A DNA stretch of 64,000 nucleotides from Bedellia somnulentella (GCA_963576735.1 OY755179.1:1612001-1676000), one strand, 5' to 3'; shown: positions 45,471 through 55,950, counted from the first letter of the stretch. Numbers and translations: made by a program. Notes: generated by a model from the sequence alone, not told the origin.

Positions 45471-48400
45471 TCACTCAATCCACCCTAACTCTGTCCAAAA
45501 TCTTTCGAGTTGTCCTAAGTCTTTTAAAAAGTTTTTTGTACTACCTGTTCTTGTCCTATCTTTTGAGTACGGGCTGTTTAGAGCCTGGCACTCAAACATG
45601 ACATGATTTACTGTCTCCTCGGCCTCCATGCATGCTCTGCACAGAGGGCTATCCGTTATACCGATGTTGTGAAAGTGTTTGTTCAATGAGCAGTGACCAG
45701 TGATGATTCCTGTTATCATTCTTAGGCTTCTCCTGTTTAGTTGAAGTAGTCGTCTTGTTAGTCTTTTATCTATGTCCGGCATCGCTTCTTTTGACTGGCG
45801 GCATTCAGTCAATTCACGCCAGAGAGAGTTGTGTTGTTCTTGTGTGCGTTGCCTCAACCAGGTGCGGTATTGGTTGAAGGGAATTGGTAGAATTGGTTCT
45901 GGTCCTTCTGTTTTGTTGTGGGATCCTCTACGAGCTAGCTCGTCAGCTGCATCATTTCCTAGCGAATTACTGTGTCCTTTTATCCATTGTAGTGTGACTT
46001 CATTTGTTTCAGTGACTTCCTCTAATGCTCGATGGCATTGTAGGATTAGTCCATTATTTGTGGTGTTGCTCTTCAGTGCTTGCAGTACCGCTTTGCTGTC
46101 TGAGAGTATCTTGATTTTTGTGGTGTTTACCTTTCTTTCCAGTATGGCTGTGGCGGCTAGCAGTATTCCGATGCATTCTGCTTGATATACTGTGTTGTAT
46201 TGGCCTAGTGTTTTGAATGTTTTGATGTTGAGGTCATGTGAGAAGGCTCCTGCCCCTGTTCCCTCTTTTGTCTTTGATCCATCTGTATATATCCGTAATT
46301 CATTGGATTTGGAGTAGTCTTTTTGTTCTTCATGTAGTAGGACTTCGTATTGTTTATTAAAGATGTATCTCTTCTTTATTTTGTCGCATGGTCCTTCTAT
46401 CATAGGTTGATATTGGTAGGCTTCTGTTTTTATTGTTGTGTGCTTTATTCTGCAGTCTTTGCGTAGCATTTTGTTTGTTTCAAGTCGTATGGCTGTTATT
46501 GCTGCCTCTTGTTGAATGTATAGATGTAGCGGTGGTAGGTTTAACATTGCTTGGAGGGCTGCCGTAGGTGTTGTCTTCATGGCTCCTGTTATGGCTATGC
46601 AGGCTGCCCGTTGCATTTTTTCCAGGGTTTTTTGGCAGGTGCTTTGTATGGTTCTGGGCCACCATACTAGTGCTCCGTAAGAGATAATTGGTCTTATAAT
46701 TGTGGTGTATAGCCAGTGTGTGATCCGGGGATGAAGTCCCCAGTTTTTCCCTAGTATCTTTTTACATTGCCATAATGCAATGGTGGCTTTAGTCATCGTT
46801 CTATCCACGTGTTTACTCCAGTTGAGTTTGCTATCTAGGGTGATTCCTAGGTATTTTACTTCGTTCGATAGTTTGAGTGTTGTCCCGAAGAGTGTTGGTG
46901 GGTTGTCGAAATTTATTTTGGTTTTTCTTGTGAATAGGATCATGTCCGTTTTATTGGCGTTAACACTTAACTGTTGTTCTTTGCACCAAGTTTCTACGAT
47001 TTTCAGTGCTTGGCTCATCTGATTTGATATTATTTTCTCGTTTGGACCGTCTATGAGGATGGCTATGTCGTCTGCATATCCTATTGCATAGTATCCTTTG
47101 TTGTTCAGTCGACGTATAAGTTCGTCTACCACCATATTCCACAAGAGTGGGGATAGTACTCCTCCTTGGGGGCATCCTCTCATGACTCTTGCTCTGGTGG
47201 CTTCGTTTAGAGCTACTTGAACGGCTCTTTGTCCTAGCATATTTCCAATCCAGCCACTTAGAGTAGGATCGATATTGTATCTTTCTAGTGCATTTTTTAT
47301 GCTTTGAAATGCAGTTTTGTCGAAGGCTCCTTCAATATCTATTAGCACAGCTAGTGTCATCATTTTCTGGCTCATGGCTATTTCGATCTTTGCTACTACG
47401 TCGTGTAGTGCTGTTTCTGTCGATTTACCTGTGGTATATGCGTGTTGGTATTTATGAAGTGGCTTGGCTTTGAGTGGGCCGTCTCTAATATGTCGGTCAC
47501 ATAGTCGTTCTAGTGTCTTCAGCATAAAGGATGACAGACTTATGGGTCTGAAGGATTTGGCTTGGGTATAGTCTGTTTTTCCTGGTTTAGGTATAAATGT
47601 GGCTCTTACTTCTCTCCATTGTATGGGAATATATTGGTGGGCTAGACATGCCGCAAAGATGTCCTGAAGCCATGGGATGACGCTGTTCTCAGCCCATTGC
47701 ATGAAGGCAGGTATTATACCATCCAAGCCAGGGGATTTGTATGGTTCGAAGGTGTTTATGGCCCATTTAATGCGGTCTTTGGTGGTTATCTTGTTGGCTA
47801 GTGTCCAGTCAGTTTGCGTGGGGTTTGTTATAGGTTTTTCCCATTTGGTTTCGTTTGCTATTTTGCAGTTGGGAAAGTGTGTTTCGAGGAGTTCTGTGCA
47901 TGTTTCCTGGTCCGATTTTGTGTAGGTATCGTCTCTTCTTTTGAGTGTGCCCAGAATATTCCTGTCGTTTGTCGATAGTATTTTCCTTACCCTATTGGCT
48001 TCATTATTGGATTCGATTGTTTCTGTGAATTGTTTCCATGCTTTCCTGCTACATGTTCTGGTGTCTTTTTTGTATTGGTTTCTTGCTTTTCTGAAAATTT
48101 CCCAGTCTGATTTTTGTCTTGAGTTTTTTGCTATGTTGAAGAATTTTCTTAGTTCTTCTTTTTGTCGGGCTAGTTTGGGGTTCCACCATTTGTTTCGTTT
48201 TTTGTTGGTTACCTGTTTTAACGGACAACTGATATTGTATGAGTTAATTAAAGCATTTTTAAGAATACTTACATTTGTGTCTATTTGGTTAGTGTCTTCT
48301 TTCATTACCTTGCGTTCGTGATTTTGGAGTTCCTTTTCCACGAGGCTCTTGAACATGGTAGTGTCAGTCCGTCGTGGATTACGTCGTGGTTCTGGTGGTT

Positions 48401-49184
48401 CGATGTTGCAGTTTAGATTGAATCGTATCCACCTGTGATCAGAGCAAGTTAGTTCTTTTGATACTACCCAATCGGTTGTCATTGTGTAAGCTAGATTGGT
48501 GGCAAATGTGGCATCTATTCTAGTTTGACCCCGGGACGTTACCCAGGTAGGTTCTGACCCTACGTTAAGTATATTTAGGTTAGTTGTGAGTAAGTAGAGT
48601 GAGAGAGATTCTCCTCTTTTGTTAGAATCGGGGGAACCCCACATGGGGTGATGGGCATTGGTGTCTGCGCCAAGTATGATTTCAAGGTTGTGTATGTCTG
48701 TGTGGTTTACCAGTTCAGTCATTTCTGTAGGTGGGCAGTTTTCGTCGTCCCCAGGCATGTAGACTGAGGCTAGTATGATGTCTTTGGTGTCCTCTTCTTC
48801 GTTTTTGATCGTCAGGTTGATTGCCGTTAGGTCTCTGGAGCAGAATTGAGATAAGGGTGTGGTGTTATAGTGTTTAGGAACATATATACAGGTCCTTGGT
48901 GTGTCTGATATTGTTGTGTCTAGGATGAGCTTACCTCCAATGTTGCTGAGGCCGCAGATTCTGTTATCTCGTACCCATGGTTCTTGGATGAGTGCGATAG
49001 TGTTATTATTTGTTTCAAGTATTCTTCTCATAATCGATGTTGCCGTTCGGCTATGCATGAGATTTGCTTGTATTATTTTTATTTTATTATTATTATTGTT
49101 TTTGTTACTTATGGCCCTATAAATCTGCTGATGTGGGCCATTGTCGTCTGGTGTTACATTCTTGTTATTATTCTGAGAGGCCAT
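45471..49184 (-). CDS. LOA-type LINE ORF2: endonuclease, reverse transcriptase, RNase H
   Basis: An uninterrupted frame of 1237 residues from the ATG at 49184 to TGA at 45471-45473. Numbered from one residue upstream, the domains are: AP endonuclease 35-258 (IIQANLMHSR, IQEPWV, LGADTNAHHPMWGS, SDHRWIRF), reverse transcriptase about 480-760 (SFRPISLSSFMLKTLERL, VLIDIEGAFDK, GCPQGGVLSPLLWN, GYADDIAIL), and RNase H about 964-1090 (IYTDGS, QAECIGIL, LSDSKAVLQAL, GNDAADELA, with all four acidic residues). A C-terminal Cys/His finger follows (CRACMEAEETVNHVMFEC). GCPQGGVLSPLLW plus an RNase H domain points to the LOA clade rather than R1 (family knowledge). No damaging change was seen. Confidence 0.93.
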   Translation of the reverse strand: MASQNNNKNVTPDDNGPHQQIYRAISNKNNNNNKIKIIQANLMHSRTATSIMRRILETNNNTIALIQEPWVRDNRICGLSNIGGKLILDTTISDTPRTCIYVPKHYNTTPLSQFCSRDLTAINLTIKNEEEDTKDIILASVYMPGDDENCPPTEMTELVNHTDIHNLEIILGADTNAHHPMWGSPDSNKRGESLSLYLLTTNLNILNVGSEPTWVTSRGQTRIDATFATNLAYTMTTDWVVSKELTCSDHRWIRFNLNCNIEPPEPRRNPRRTDTTMFKSLVEKELQNHERKVMKEDTNQIDTNVSILKNALINSYNISCPLKQVTNKKRNKWWNPKLARQKEELRKFFNIAKNSRQKSDWEIFRKARNQYKKDTRTCSRKAWKQFTETIESNNEANRVRKILSTNDRNILGTLKRRDDTYTKSDQETCTELLETHFPNCKIANETKWEKPITNPTQTDWTLANKITTKDRIKWAINTFEPYKSPGLDGIIPAFMQWAENSVIPWLQDIFAACLAHQYIPIQWREVRATFIPKPGKTDYTQAKSFRPISLSSFMLKTLERLCDRHIRDGPLKAKPLHKYQHAYTTGKSTETALHDVVAKIEIAMSQKMMTLAVLIDIEGAFDKTAFQSIKNALERYNIDPTLSGWIGNMLGQRAVQVALNEATRARVMRGCPQGGVLSPLLWNMVVDELIRRLNNKGYYAIGYADDIAILIDGPNEKIISNQMSQALKIVETWCKEQQLSVNANKTDMILFTRKTKINFDNPPTLFGTTLKLSNEVKYLGITLDSKLNWSKHVDRTMTKATIALWQCKKILGKNWGLHPRITHWLYTTIIRPIISYGALVWWPRTIQSTCQKTLEKMQRAACIAITGAMKTTPTAALQAMLNLPPLHLYIQQEAAITAIRLETNKMLRKDCRIKHTTIKTEAYQYQPMIEGPCDKIKKRYIFNKQYEVLLHEEQKDYSKSNELRIYTDGSKTKEGTGAGAFSHDLNIKTFKTLGQYNTVYQAECIGILLAATAILERKVNTTKIKILSDSKAVLQALKSNTTNNGLILQCHRALEEVTETNEVTLQWIKGHSNSLGNDAADELARRGSHNKTEGPEPILPIPFNQYRTWLRQRTQEQHNSLWRELTECRQSKEAMPDIDKRLTRRLLQLNRRSLRMITGIITGHCSLNKHFHNIGITDSPLCRACMEAEETVNHVMFECQALNSPYSKDRTRTGSTKNFLKDLGQLERFWTELGWIE

Positions 49185-50769
49185 CACTGTTTAGGTCGAT
49201 TCCTTCCGTCTCAGTCTGGTTGTCGTCGTCTGGTCTGGGAGATGATCTGAGAAGCCAGCTCTCCGCTCTTTGGCTCTGTTCTAATGCCATCTTGGCCATC
49301 CTCTCCGTTTCGTCTTGGAGTGACAGTATCTCGGTGTCAGTTAGTTTAATGTCGTCTGTCTCCATGTTGGTGGTTTCTTTGTCCATGTTAGGTCTGGTCT
49401 CAGTCTCGGGTTCCGGAGGTTTATCTGACAGAACGCCCTTGTTCAGGAATCGTATGTATATTGTGCCCAGGAGAAAGGATACTTTCCTTCCCTCCTTTAC
49501 CAGCTTGTCTACTTCTTCAGGGGGTAGGTGGAGGGTGAGGTATGTGCCAATCCACTTACCTTCTGTTGATGTTATGGCCTCTTGTAGGTGCCACTTTTTG
49601 ACATCGTACTGTTGGTTTTGGCCAATCAGGACTTTGTTCAGTCGGGCTAGGTCCCCAGTAAAGTTGGGGACAAACAGTACGCACCGTACCCGAGTCGGAA
49701 CTTCAGCCTGTTTGACCGCTACCAACGTCTCTGTCTCTTTTGGCCACTTCATCTTTTTGATGTTTGTCTCCAGCCACTTCTTGGCATTGTCGTTTTTGCA
49801 CCAGATTCTCAATGCTCCGTCGATGATTACAGGAAATCCTTGGAACTCTGGTAGGATCGTGTCCTCGCAATCGAAGATCAGGTTTGACAGAGTGTCCTTT
49901 ATCCATTCACCTTCGCTTGGGGTTAGGTCTCGGGGCGGATTAACGCAGATTGCCATGCTTAGTTCGGCTGCATGGCCTTTCGCTGCCGTTGCGTAGCTTC
50001 CGCGTGTGGATGAAGTTTGTCGGTCCTCTGTTTTCGCCCTTTTTGGTCCGGGTTGTGCCTGCGATGGGGAAATCGTATCGTTTGGCCGTTCTCGTTTGGT
50101 GTTGTTCGCCTCTGTGTGGATCTTGTCTTGGTGTGGGTGGCTACGTTCAGGGTTTGGGATACGTTTTCCTCTTCCTGCCCGTGTCCCTCGATATCTTCTA
50201 TATCTTCTCTTGTCTTCCTCCTCAACAGATTCTTGAGGGCGCTCGGATCGGGTGCTCTCTCCACTTCGAGGTGGTGACCCTTTTCGGTTATGACTGCCTT
50301 CTCGGCCTCGCTCCCGTTCAGTATACTGTCGGGGAGCGTTGCGGGAGTAGGAGTCTACCGATCGGGGCCTGTCCTCTCTGTGGGAGGGTCCCGCCTCCGG
50401 ATGCTGCCTTCTGTTAGAGGAGGTTGACGGTGCCGGAGATCTTTGTCGTGGTCTTCGTTGACTTTGATTGCTCTTCTTCTTGACAGCCTTGATGCGAGGC
50501 ACCACAAGCTGCCAAGAATTCTGGGGTTGAACCTTGTCGAAATCGGGCGTTAGAGCTGCCGCTGAATTGTGTTTGTCATAATTGTGGGGCGCTGAAGTAG
50601 CAGCCGTTTTTTGAGTCGCGGATGCGGCTCCTCCTTCTTCGTCGTCGAGGCACTTAGTCGTCCCCCCCAGAATACGATGGGGACTGCCTAATCTTGTGGG
50701 ACTAGGGCGGGATTCCCTCACTGAGTGAGGACCCGCCTGGGTAGTTCTATCACTAGTTGCCTTTTTCAT
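49168..50769 (-). CDS. LOA-type LINE ORF1
   Basis: 533 residues. The first half is basic and rich in Arg, Ser, Pro and Gln (RRPRQRSPAPSTSSNRR, RRYRRYRGTRAGRGKR), likely disordered and RNA-binding. The second half (about residues 275-440) is a folded part beginning AELSMAICVNPP and including GEWIKDTLSNLIFDCE, IDGALRIWCKN and GKWIGTYLTLHLPPEE. It looks like the DUF4780-type domain found in ORF1 of insect LINEs (family resemblance, moderate). No CCHC knuckles were found. The C-terminal end is acidic. The stop codon overlaps the start of ORF2 by 17 nt in another frame, so ORF2 may be made by reinitiation. Confidence 0.88.
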   Translation of the reverse strand: MKKATSDRTTQAGPHSVRESRPSPTRLGSPHRILGGTTKCLDDEEGGAASATQKTAATSAPHNYDKHNSAAALTPDFDKVQPQNSWQLVVPRIKAVKKKSNQSQRRPRQRSPAPSTSSNRRQHPEAGPSHREDRPRSVDSYSRNAPRQYTERERGREGSHNRKGSPPRSGESTRSERPQESVEEEDKRRYRRYRGTRAGRGKRIPNPERSHPHQDKIHTEANNTKRERPNDTISPSQAQPGPKRAKTEDRQTSSTRGSYATAAKGHAAELSMAICVNPPRDLTPSEGEWIKDTLSNLIFDCEDTILPEFQGFPVIIDGALRIWCKNDNAKKWLETNIKKMKWPKETETLVAVKQAEVPTRVRCVLFVPNFTGDLARLNKVLIGQNQQYDVKKWHLQEAITSTEGKWIGTYLTLHLPPEEVDKLVKEGRKVSFLLGTIYIRFLNKGVLSDKPPEPETETRPNMDKETTNMETDDIKLTDTEILSLQDETERMAKMALEQSQRAESWLLRSSPRPDDDNQTETEGIDLNSDGLSE

Positions 50770-51239
50770 AATTGAACCTTAAACAAGTAAGGGGGATTAG
50801 GGTTCTGGATTTTTGGAGTCGAGGTTACCTTCCTCCAGGATGATATAAGATATATATTATAATAAGGAGATTAATAGATATAATTCAGAGAAGACAGATT
50901 AGCATTTATAATGTTATAATAAATAGATAATAATAATTTGGGAAATAGATATTGATATGTGAATAAATACCAGGTGCTAATATATACTTGTATTTATATA
51001 GGGTGGGGTTGGGATGGGGATGGGAATAGGGGTATCCCTCCGCAATTTGCTGCTTTCGCCACAGGAGTAGGTTTTAAAAAGTTAAGCAGGTCCTGTTAGT
51101 AGCTATGCATTTCCAGGGTGCACGAACGTGGACGTTTGCGGTAGGGCATTTGGTGAGTGTGCTGGATAGTTCACCTGCTTACTGAACATACACTGGACCG
51201 AGATCCCTCACCTTGCACCCCCCTCAACATCATTTTCAA

Positions 51240-51600
51240 ATACCTTTTGATAGATACCCCACACGTATAGGTTTGATAAAAAAAAAAATTTGAGTTTCAG
51301 TTCTAGGTATGGGGAACCCTAAAAATTTTTGTTTTTTTTTTTCAGATTTTATTTTAAAATCTTAATGCGGTTTTCAGAATACATCTACGCACCAATTTTC
51401 AATAATGTAGTTCTTATAGTTTCGGAATAAACTGGCTGTGACATACGGACGGACGGATGGACAGACGGACAGACATGACGAGTCTATAAGGGTCCCGTTT
51501 TTGCCATTTGGCTACGGAACCCTAAAAACACTTATATTTACATATATACATTGTTTTTAGTAAATCAACTATTACAAATATTCTTAATTAATAGATTATA
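51240..51600. other. right part of the split repeat and flank
   Basis: See the entry spanning 44938-51528; nothing else found. Confidence 0.5.
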
Positions 51601-51812
51601 AAAGAATGGGTAGCCAGTGCTTGAGAATTAAAATTTCCTCAGCCACTTTTTGAAGTTGAGCAGAGAAAAGATGGTAAGCAAAGGAAGGTGGTATTAAAAG
51701 GATGATAAAGTATCTAATAAAAAACTTCAAAAGACTCAGAACCCTCAGTTACCTCTTCCAAAGCACGCAGGTAGCAGAAGATTGGTGCTATTTAAAGCCG
51801 CATTACACAGCA
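51600..51812 (-). mobile_element. SINE-A, old diverged copy
   Basis: gaatgggtagccagtgct, cctcagccactttttgaag and taaagccgcattacacagc bracket a strongly changed middle. Confidence 0.65.
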
Positions 51813-52025
51813 TTTTATTTCACTTACATGTATACTTATATACTTACAAGTTTTATGATGGTTTTTAATGAAGTTATGTTTTATTATTATTTTTATTGCT
51901 TTAGTTTTAAATTATGTATTTGTATGTCAAGAAACTGGACGAGACATGTGGTTCCCTACAATACTGTAACATCTTTTAATTACCATGTTTCATGCAAATA
52001 AACTATTTTCATTTCATTTCATTTC

Positions 52026-52187
52026 AAGTTGCGTGGGGAAAAGATGGTGAAACAAAGGTTGTTGGTGATGGGTCTCAACCGCATGGCCCAAAAATCCCTT
52101 AAAAGCCCCAATACCGTTAGTCGCCTCTTACGTACACCCACCGGAAGAAATGGGGTAGTGCTATACTAAGCCGACACCACACAGCTA
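52026..52187 (-). mobile_element. SINE-A, head half
   Basis: agttgcgtggggaaaagatg to taagccgacaccacacagc; preceded by an (atttc)n run where the tail should be. Confidence 0.85.
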
Positions 52188-52930
52188 TATTCAAATTCAA
52201 ATCGTTTAATGCATTCATGTGGTAAAGTTCGAGATGATACAGGTTATTTTATTTATTGTTCCATAACATCAACCCATATTTATCACTATATTTTAAATGA
52301 TAAAAGCTCCATAACACTCAAACAGATGATAAATTGTGGACACCACATTTATCTTGTTTCGATGGGGATACCCGTGACAAATATTAATATCCCTTTTGCC
52401 AAACTTAACCAATTATTTATCTCCAAATCGAAAGGCGACAATAATAATTAAAATAAAATACAAAAAAGGAACACTTAATAACCTGCTTTTTATAAAATAT
52501 TCCCTATAAATAAGTTTGAATTTGTTTCTCTTTGACCTTAATCTCGACTGGCAACCGCGCGAGCGGGACACACTTCTCTCTCACACGGCTCTCGTTCTAG
52601 GACGTTTCTCTGCTTGACAGTCTTTAAAAGATAATTAACTTTATTGCATGGTAATAAATTGCATTTTTGTTTACCATATTTTTGTAAGTACGCTCTCCTG
52701 TTTAGTTAGTAGCTTCATGGTTCGGACATTTGTTTATGATTATTTACATTTTCTTTCTAAAATATTTACGAGTGGTTATAACAGTCAGGGTGACGATAAC
52801 TGTATCGCTTATCCTAGGTTATCAATTTCAAAAATAGTTTCTACCATGGCCGTTTACTATATTAAATGTAATTATACGATAGATTTGTCTACCCCTGTCA
52901 GTTTATACAAAATTATTACAGTGATAATTT
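52188..52930. other. intergenic, nothing recognised
   Basis: Open frames at 52209-52451 and 52648-52935 (+) have no recognisable domain and AT-driven composition. Confidence 0.4.
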
Positions 52931-52940
52931 CATAACTTTT

Positions 52941-53175
52941 GCCGTGTCGTGTCGGCTTAGAATAACACTACCCCATTTCTACCCGTGATCGTAAGAGGCG
53001 ACTAAGGGTATAGGGGCTTTTTAAGTGATTTTTGGGCGATGTGGTTGGAGAACCGTCACCGAAATCATATATTATTACCATCTTTTCCTAAATCAACTTC
53101 CAAAAGTGGCTGAGGAATTTCTCATTTCTATCCCGTTAAGGGATTTATAGCCGTGAGTTGAGTATATGTATGTAT
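52941..53175 (+). mobile_element. SINE-A, nearly full length
   Basis: gccgtgtcgtgtcggcttag to gagtatatgtatgtatat with a gap in the ggctacccctt motif. Confidence 0.88.
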
Positions 53176-53179
53176 ATAA

Positions 53180-54075
53180 TTTTCAGTTTACACCTGTAAC
53201 TATTTAATATTATTAATTGAAATTAGAAGTTATTTAACGGTTTTGTTCTTTTTCCCGTTCCTAATAAATTAAACAATAAAATATAAAAATGTGTGCAATC
53301 TATGAATTGAATGAATTCTTTTATATTTGCTAATGCTAACTGTACGCACGGTCACTCTCACGCCTACATTGACGCGCATCGTATACAGATAGGTCACTCG
53401 CACACTAACGGCGCCGCACGCACGTAAATTGTAAGATCTGTAACACAAGGCGCGCGCGACATAGGTCCATCCCCTAAAGCAGCTCGCCGAACACTGAGCG
53501 TGAGCGTGAGCGGGCGGCGGGCGGCGCTCGGGCACGAGTAGGACTGCGAATATCGATGTTTTCTAAAATATTTGTTTTATTGAATTTATTAAAAAAGAAA
53601 ACTAATCGCCAATTATTATTAGAAATACAAATGCTCTAATTATGATGCAAGTTATATGTAAGTAGGTAAAATAAATAAAATATAAAATCATTTTAAAGAG
53701 TGTAATTAGAGGTATGTTGGCGATTTTTTTCTATCGAGCGAAAATTTATTAATCACGTTTCGAATCGCCAATTTCACAGCAGAAAAGCCTCAAGATTTTG
53801 ATGTATTTTTTTCAAAACCATATTGTTATAAACATACGCATTATTATGTTTCAAAAACTCAGTTCGCTGGACTAACGGCACCTTAAGGATGTGTTTGAAA
53901 ATTATTAGTACATATTATAATTCTTCAATGGATGAACCTACAACAACTTAAAGGTAGGACGGGTGGACAATCGTACTACAAGTCTTAGTTTTTGTTCATG
54001 TCTACGAGTTACAGCATAGCTATGAAACCTTGCTTATTTTTAACTTGATTCTGATTCACATATTTTAAGATAGTC
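53180..54075. other. intergenic with a CpG-rich stretch
   Basis: 53330-53540 is CpG-rich (ggcgccgcacgcacg, gcgcgcgcgac, gagcgtgagcgtgagcgggc). It may hold a promoter or a short-lived exon; the 88-codon frame on - has no domain. Confidence 0.4.
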
Positions 54076-54080
54076 AATAG

Positions 54081-54330
54081 CTGTGTAGTGTCGGCTTAGA
54101 ATAGTACTAGCAAAGAGTATATAATCACTCCGTGAGTACTAGCCAATTTCTTTCCGCGGTTACTGTAGATTTTTTTGTTGTTTTTGGGCGATGCTGTCAG
54201 AGACGCAACACCAACAATCTAAGTTTTACAACCTTTATCCTATTCAATTCTATAGGTGGCTTAACAATTAATAGTACTGAACTTCTAACAACCACTTTTA
54301 GGGATTTATAGCCGTGTGTATATATGCATT
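54081..54330 (+). mobile_element. SINE-A, diverged, with a 33-bp internal insertion
   Basis: ctgtgtagtgtcggcttaga is followed by agtactagcaaagagtatat, which ends in a second agtactagc before the normal order resumes (gggcgatgctgtcagagac, gggatttatagccgtg). Confidence 0.75.
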
Positions 54331-54633
54331 TAAGTTAATTTGAAAATGTAAATAAATCTTTACATTACATCTAATTCGTGTCTATTCTCTGTTAAACTAT
54401 CGTTTTCACCGAAATCAGTATACATTACACTCGCAGCCATTGGGGAGCTTACAAGTTTCCTAAATTAGTAGGATGGCATTGAAGCTTCGCATGCCGTAAA
54501 TTGGAGCGAAGACGGACAAAAGCCAACATGATTTCTGTTAAACATTTTTATTGTGATTTTCGAAACTTTTTGTTTTTCATCGATTTAGGCAAAGCGAAAG
54601 ACTGAAAATGAAAAATTCTGTGAGTGCGTGCTA

Positions 54634-55040
54634 TTTAAATCTTTTTGTTCATGAAAACCTCATGTGGGGATTATTACTAATAAATAAAGAATGTGTGCCT
54701 GTGTCGAAATTTTTCTTTCCTTTATTTATTCTTTATTTATTAGTAATAATCCCCACATGAGGTTTTCATGAACAAAAAGATTTAAATTATGTGATAGTTA
54801 GGCGTTTTAAACATTTGCATTCTATCTGAAAAGGTAGACAAGTGGCCTTCCGAATTAGTAAAAATTTGGAGGTAGGCAACGCAAAACACTACTTTAACGT
54901 GTAAAAGAAATAAAGGATAGAGGAATTTCGCACTGGCAGCCAACTGACACGGTAGCTCAGTTGGCAGAGCGTCCGGGGCGTTTACCCGAGGTCGCGGGTT
55001 CGATCCCCGCCTGTGTCGAAATTTTTCTTTCCTTTATTTA
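54634..55040. mobile_element. SINE-C compound with inverted end and 13-bp target duplication
   Basis: tgagtgcgtgcta flanks both sides (54621-54633 and 55041-55053). Arms 54634-54692 and about 54728-54786 are reverse complements. The rest is one forward unit with a complete tRNA-like segment at 54948-55020. This is the one-unit form of the array at 18773-20145. Confidence 0.9.
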
Positions 55041-55290
55041 TGAGTGCGTGCTAGTTTGGTTTACAATAGTTTACCATAGACTTAAATGGGAAATTTTAAG
55101 TGTGATTATTCCTCGCAGTGTAGATATTTACATCACGCATTGCAGCCATCGAACAAGAAACCAATGGAATTCGGGTCCGAGCTCAAAATCGGCTCCACCA
55201 AATAACCTACAATTTTCAAAATGAGTGCTCGTTGTTTGACCTTCGCTTAAAATATTGGATTGAATCAGGCGTTACTTTGCGGAAATTCAT

Positions 55291-55588
55291 AGCAATACTA
55301 ATATTAATAAATTTCTTCGCTTAATTCCGCTAAATAATACCGTTCGGCAGCTGACCACCGAGACTCAACTGTCTACTAACTGCTCGTCAATGACTCGTGT
55401 TGAGTCGAAACGCGTCGCATGTTTGTGGTTGCCTGTGGTTTTCGCTTGCGGGTGTGTGTGTGGTGCATTGTCTGCTTTTCGATTTCTTGTAAGTGGAAGG
55501 GCGGGCGGTGCACAGTGCATGTTGCATGAAGACTGCAGGTATTATTTAGCGGAATTAAGCGAAGAAATTTATTAATATTAGTATTGCT
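55291..55588. mobile_element. MITE with 51-bp perfect terminal inverted repeats
   Basis: agcaatactaatattaataa onward (55291-55341) is repeated in reverse complement at 55538-55588 without visible mismatch. The 196-bp core is GC-richer than the arms. cttcgcttaaaa occurs at 55241-55252 and 55587-55598; whether this is a target duplication is unclear. Confidence 0.8.
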
Positions 55589-55599
55589 TCGCTTAAAAC

Positions 55600-55860
55600 A
55601 CTACTGCGCCTTTTTATCAAAATGCCTTGAAAACATACTATTCCTTCCAGTAAAACCCAGAAAGTTTACTTTCTAGTATTTTCTGTGAATGTAAATTTTA
55701 CCAATACTTACGATATCAGTGCCTTTTCGCTGCTAAAAGTTTTTATCGTCAATGTTTTTTTTTATTAAAATGTTTTTTTCTCCAGTAATTTTGCTTTTTT
55801 TGTCTTTATTTACATGGCTGAAAATGTTTAACTGAGTGCATTAAATTAAAATCCTATTTG
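55600..55860. other. intergenic, nothing recognised
   Basis: AT-rich. Confidence 0.4.
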
Positions 55861-55950
55861 CTATGGAGTGCCGGCTTAGAATATTATCACCCCAGATCTT
55901 CCGGGGCGGGTGTTCGTGAGAGGCAAACAAAGATATTTTAGGGCATTAAG
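55861..55950 (+). mobile_element. SINE-A head fragment
   Basis: ctatggagtgccggcttaga and gggtgttcgtgagaggcaaa; the rest is absent. Confidence 0.65.

Larger units (their letters stand above)
45393..51221 (-). mobile_element. full-length LOA-type LINE with 12-bp target duplication
   Basis: cctcaacatcat flanks both ends (45381-45392 and 51222-51233). On - the element has a leader of about 450 bases, ORF1, ORF2 and a short 3' untranslated part ending in (TATC)n. Both frames are uninterrupted, so this copy could be capable of moving. Confidence 0.92.
44938..51528. mobile_element. older dispersed repeat split by the LOA LINE
   Basis: aaaaaaatcggccaagagcg and gaagggttccgtagcag at the left, and agggtcccgtttttgccatt and ggctacggaaccctaaaa at the right, are the two ends of a repeat I know as common in Lepidoptera. 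About 750 bp of it remain once the LINE at 45393-51221 is set aside. It includes ggacggacggatggacagac near the right end. Confidence 0.6.

Noticed and set aside
45772..50417. Long frames on + opposite the LOA LINE, including 310 codons at 49064-49996 and 155 codons at 49950-50417
   Set aside because: They lie antisense to two frames with clear retrotransposon domains and have no recognisable motif themselves.
52209..52451. 80-codon frame on +
   Set aside because: No domain, AT-driven composition and no neighbouring splice pattern that would support a gene.
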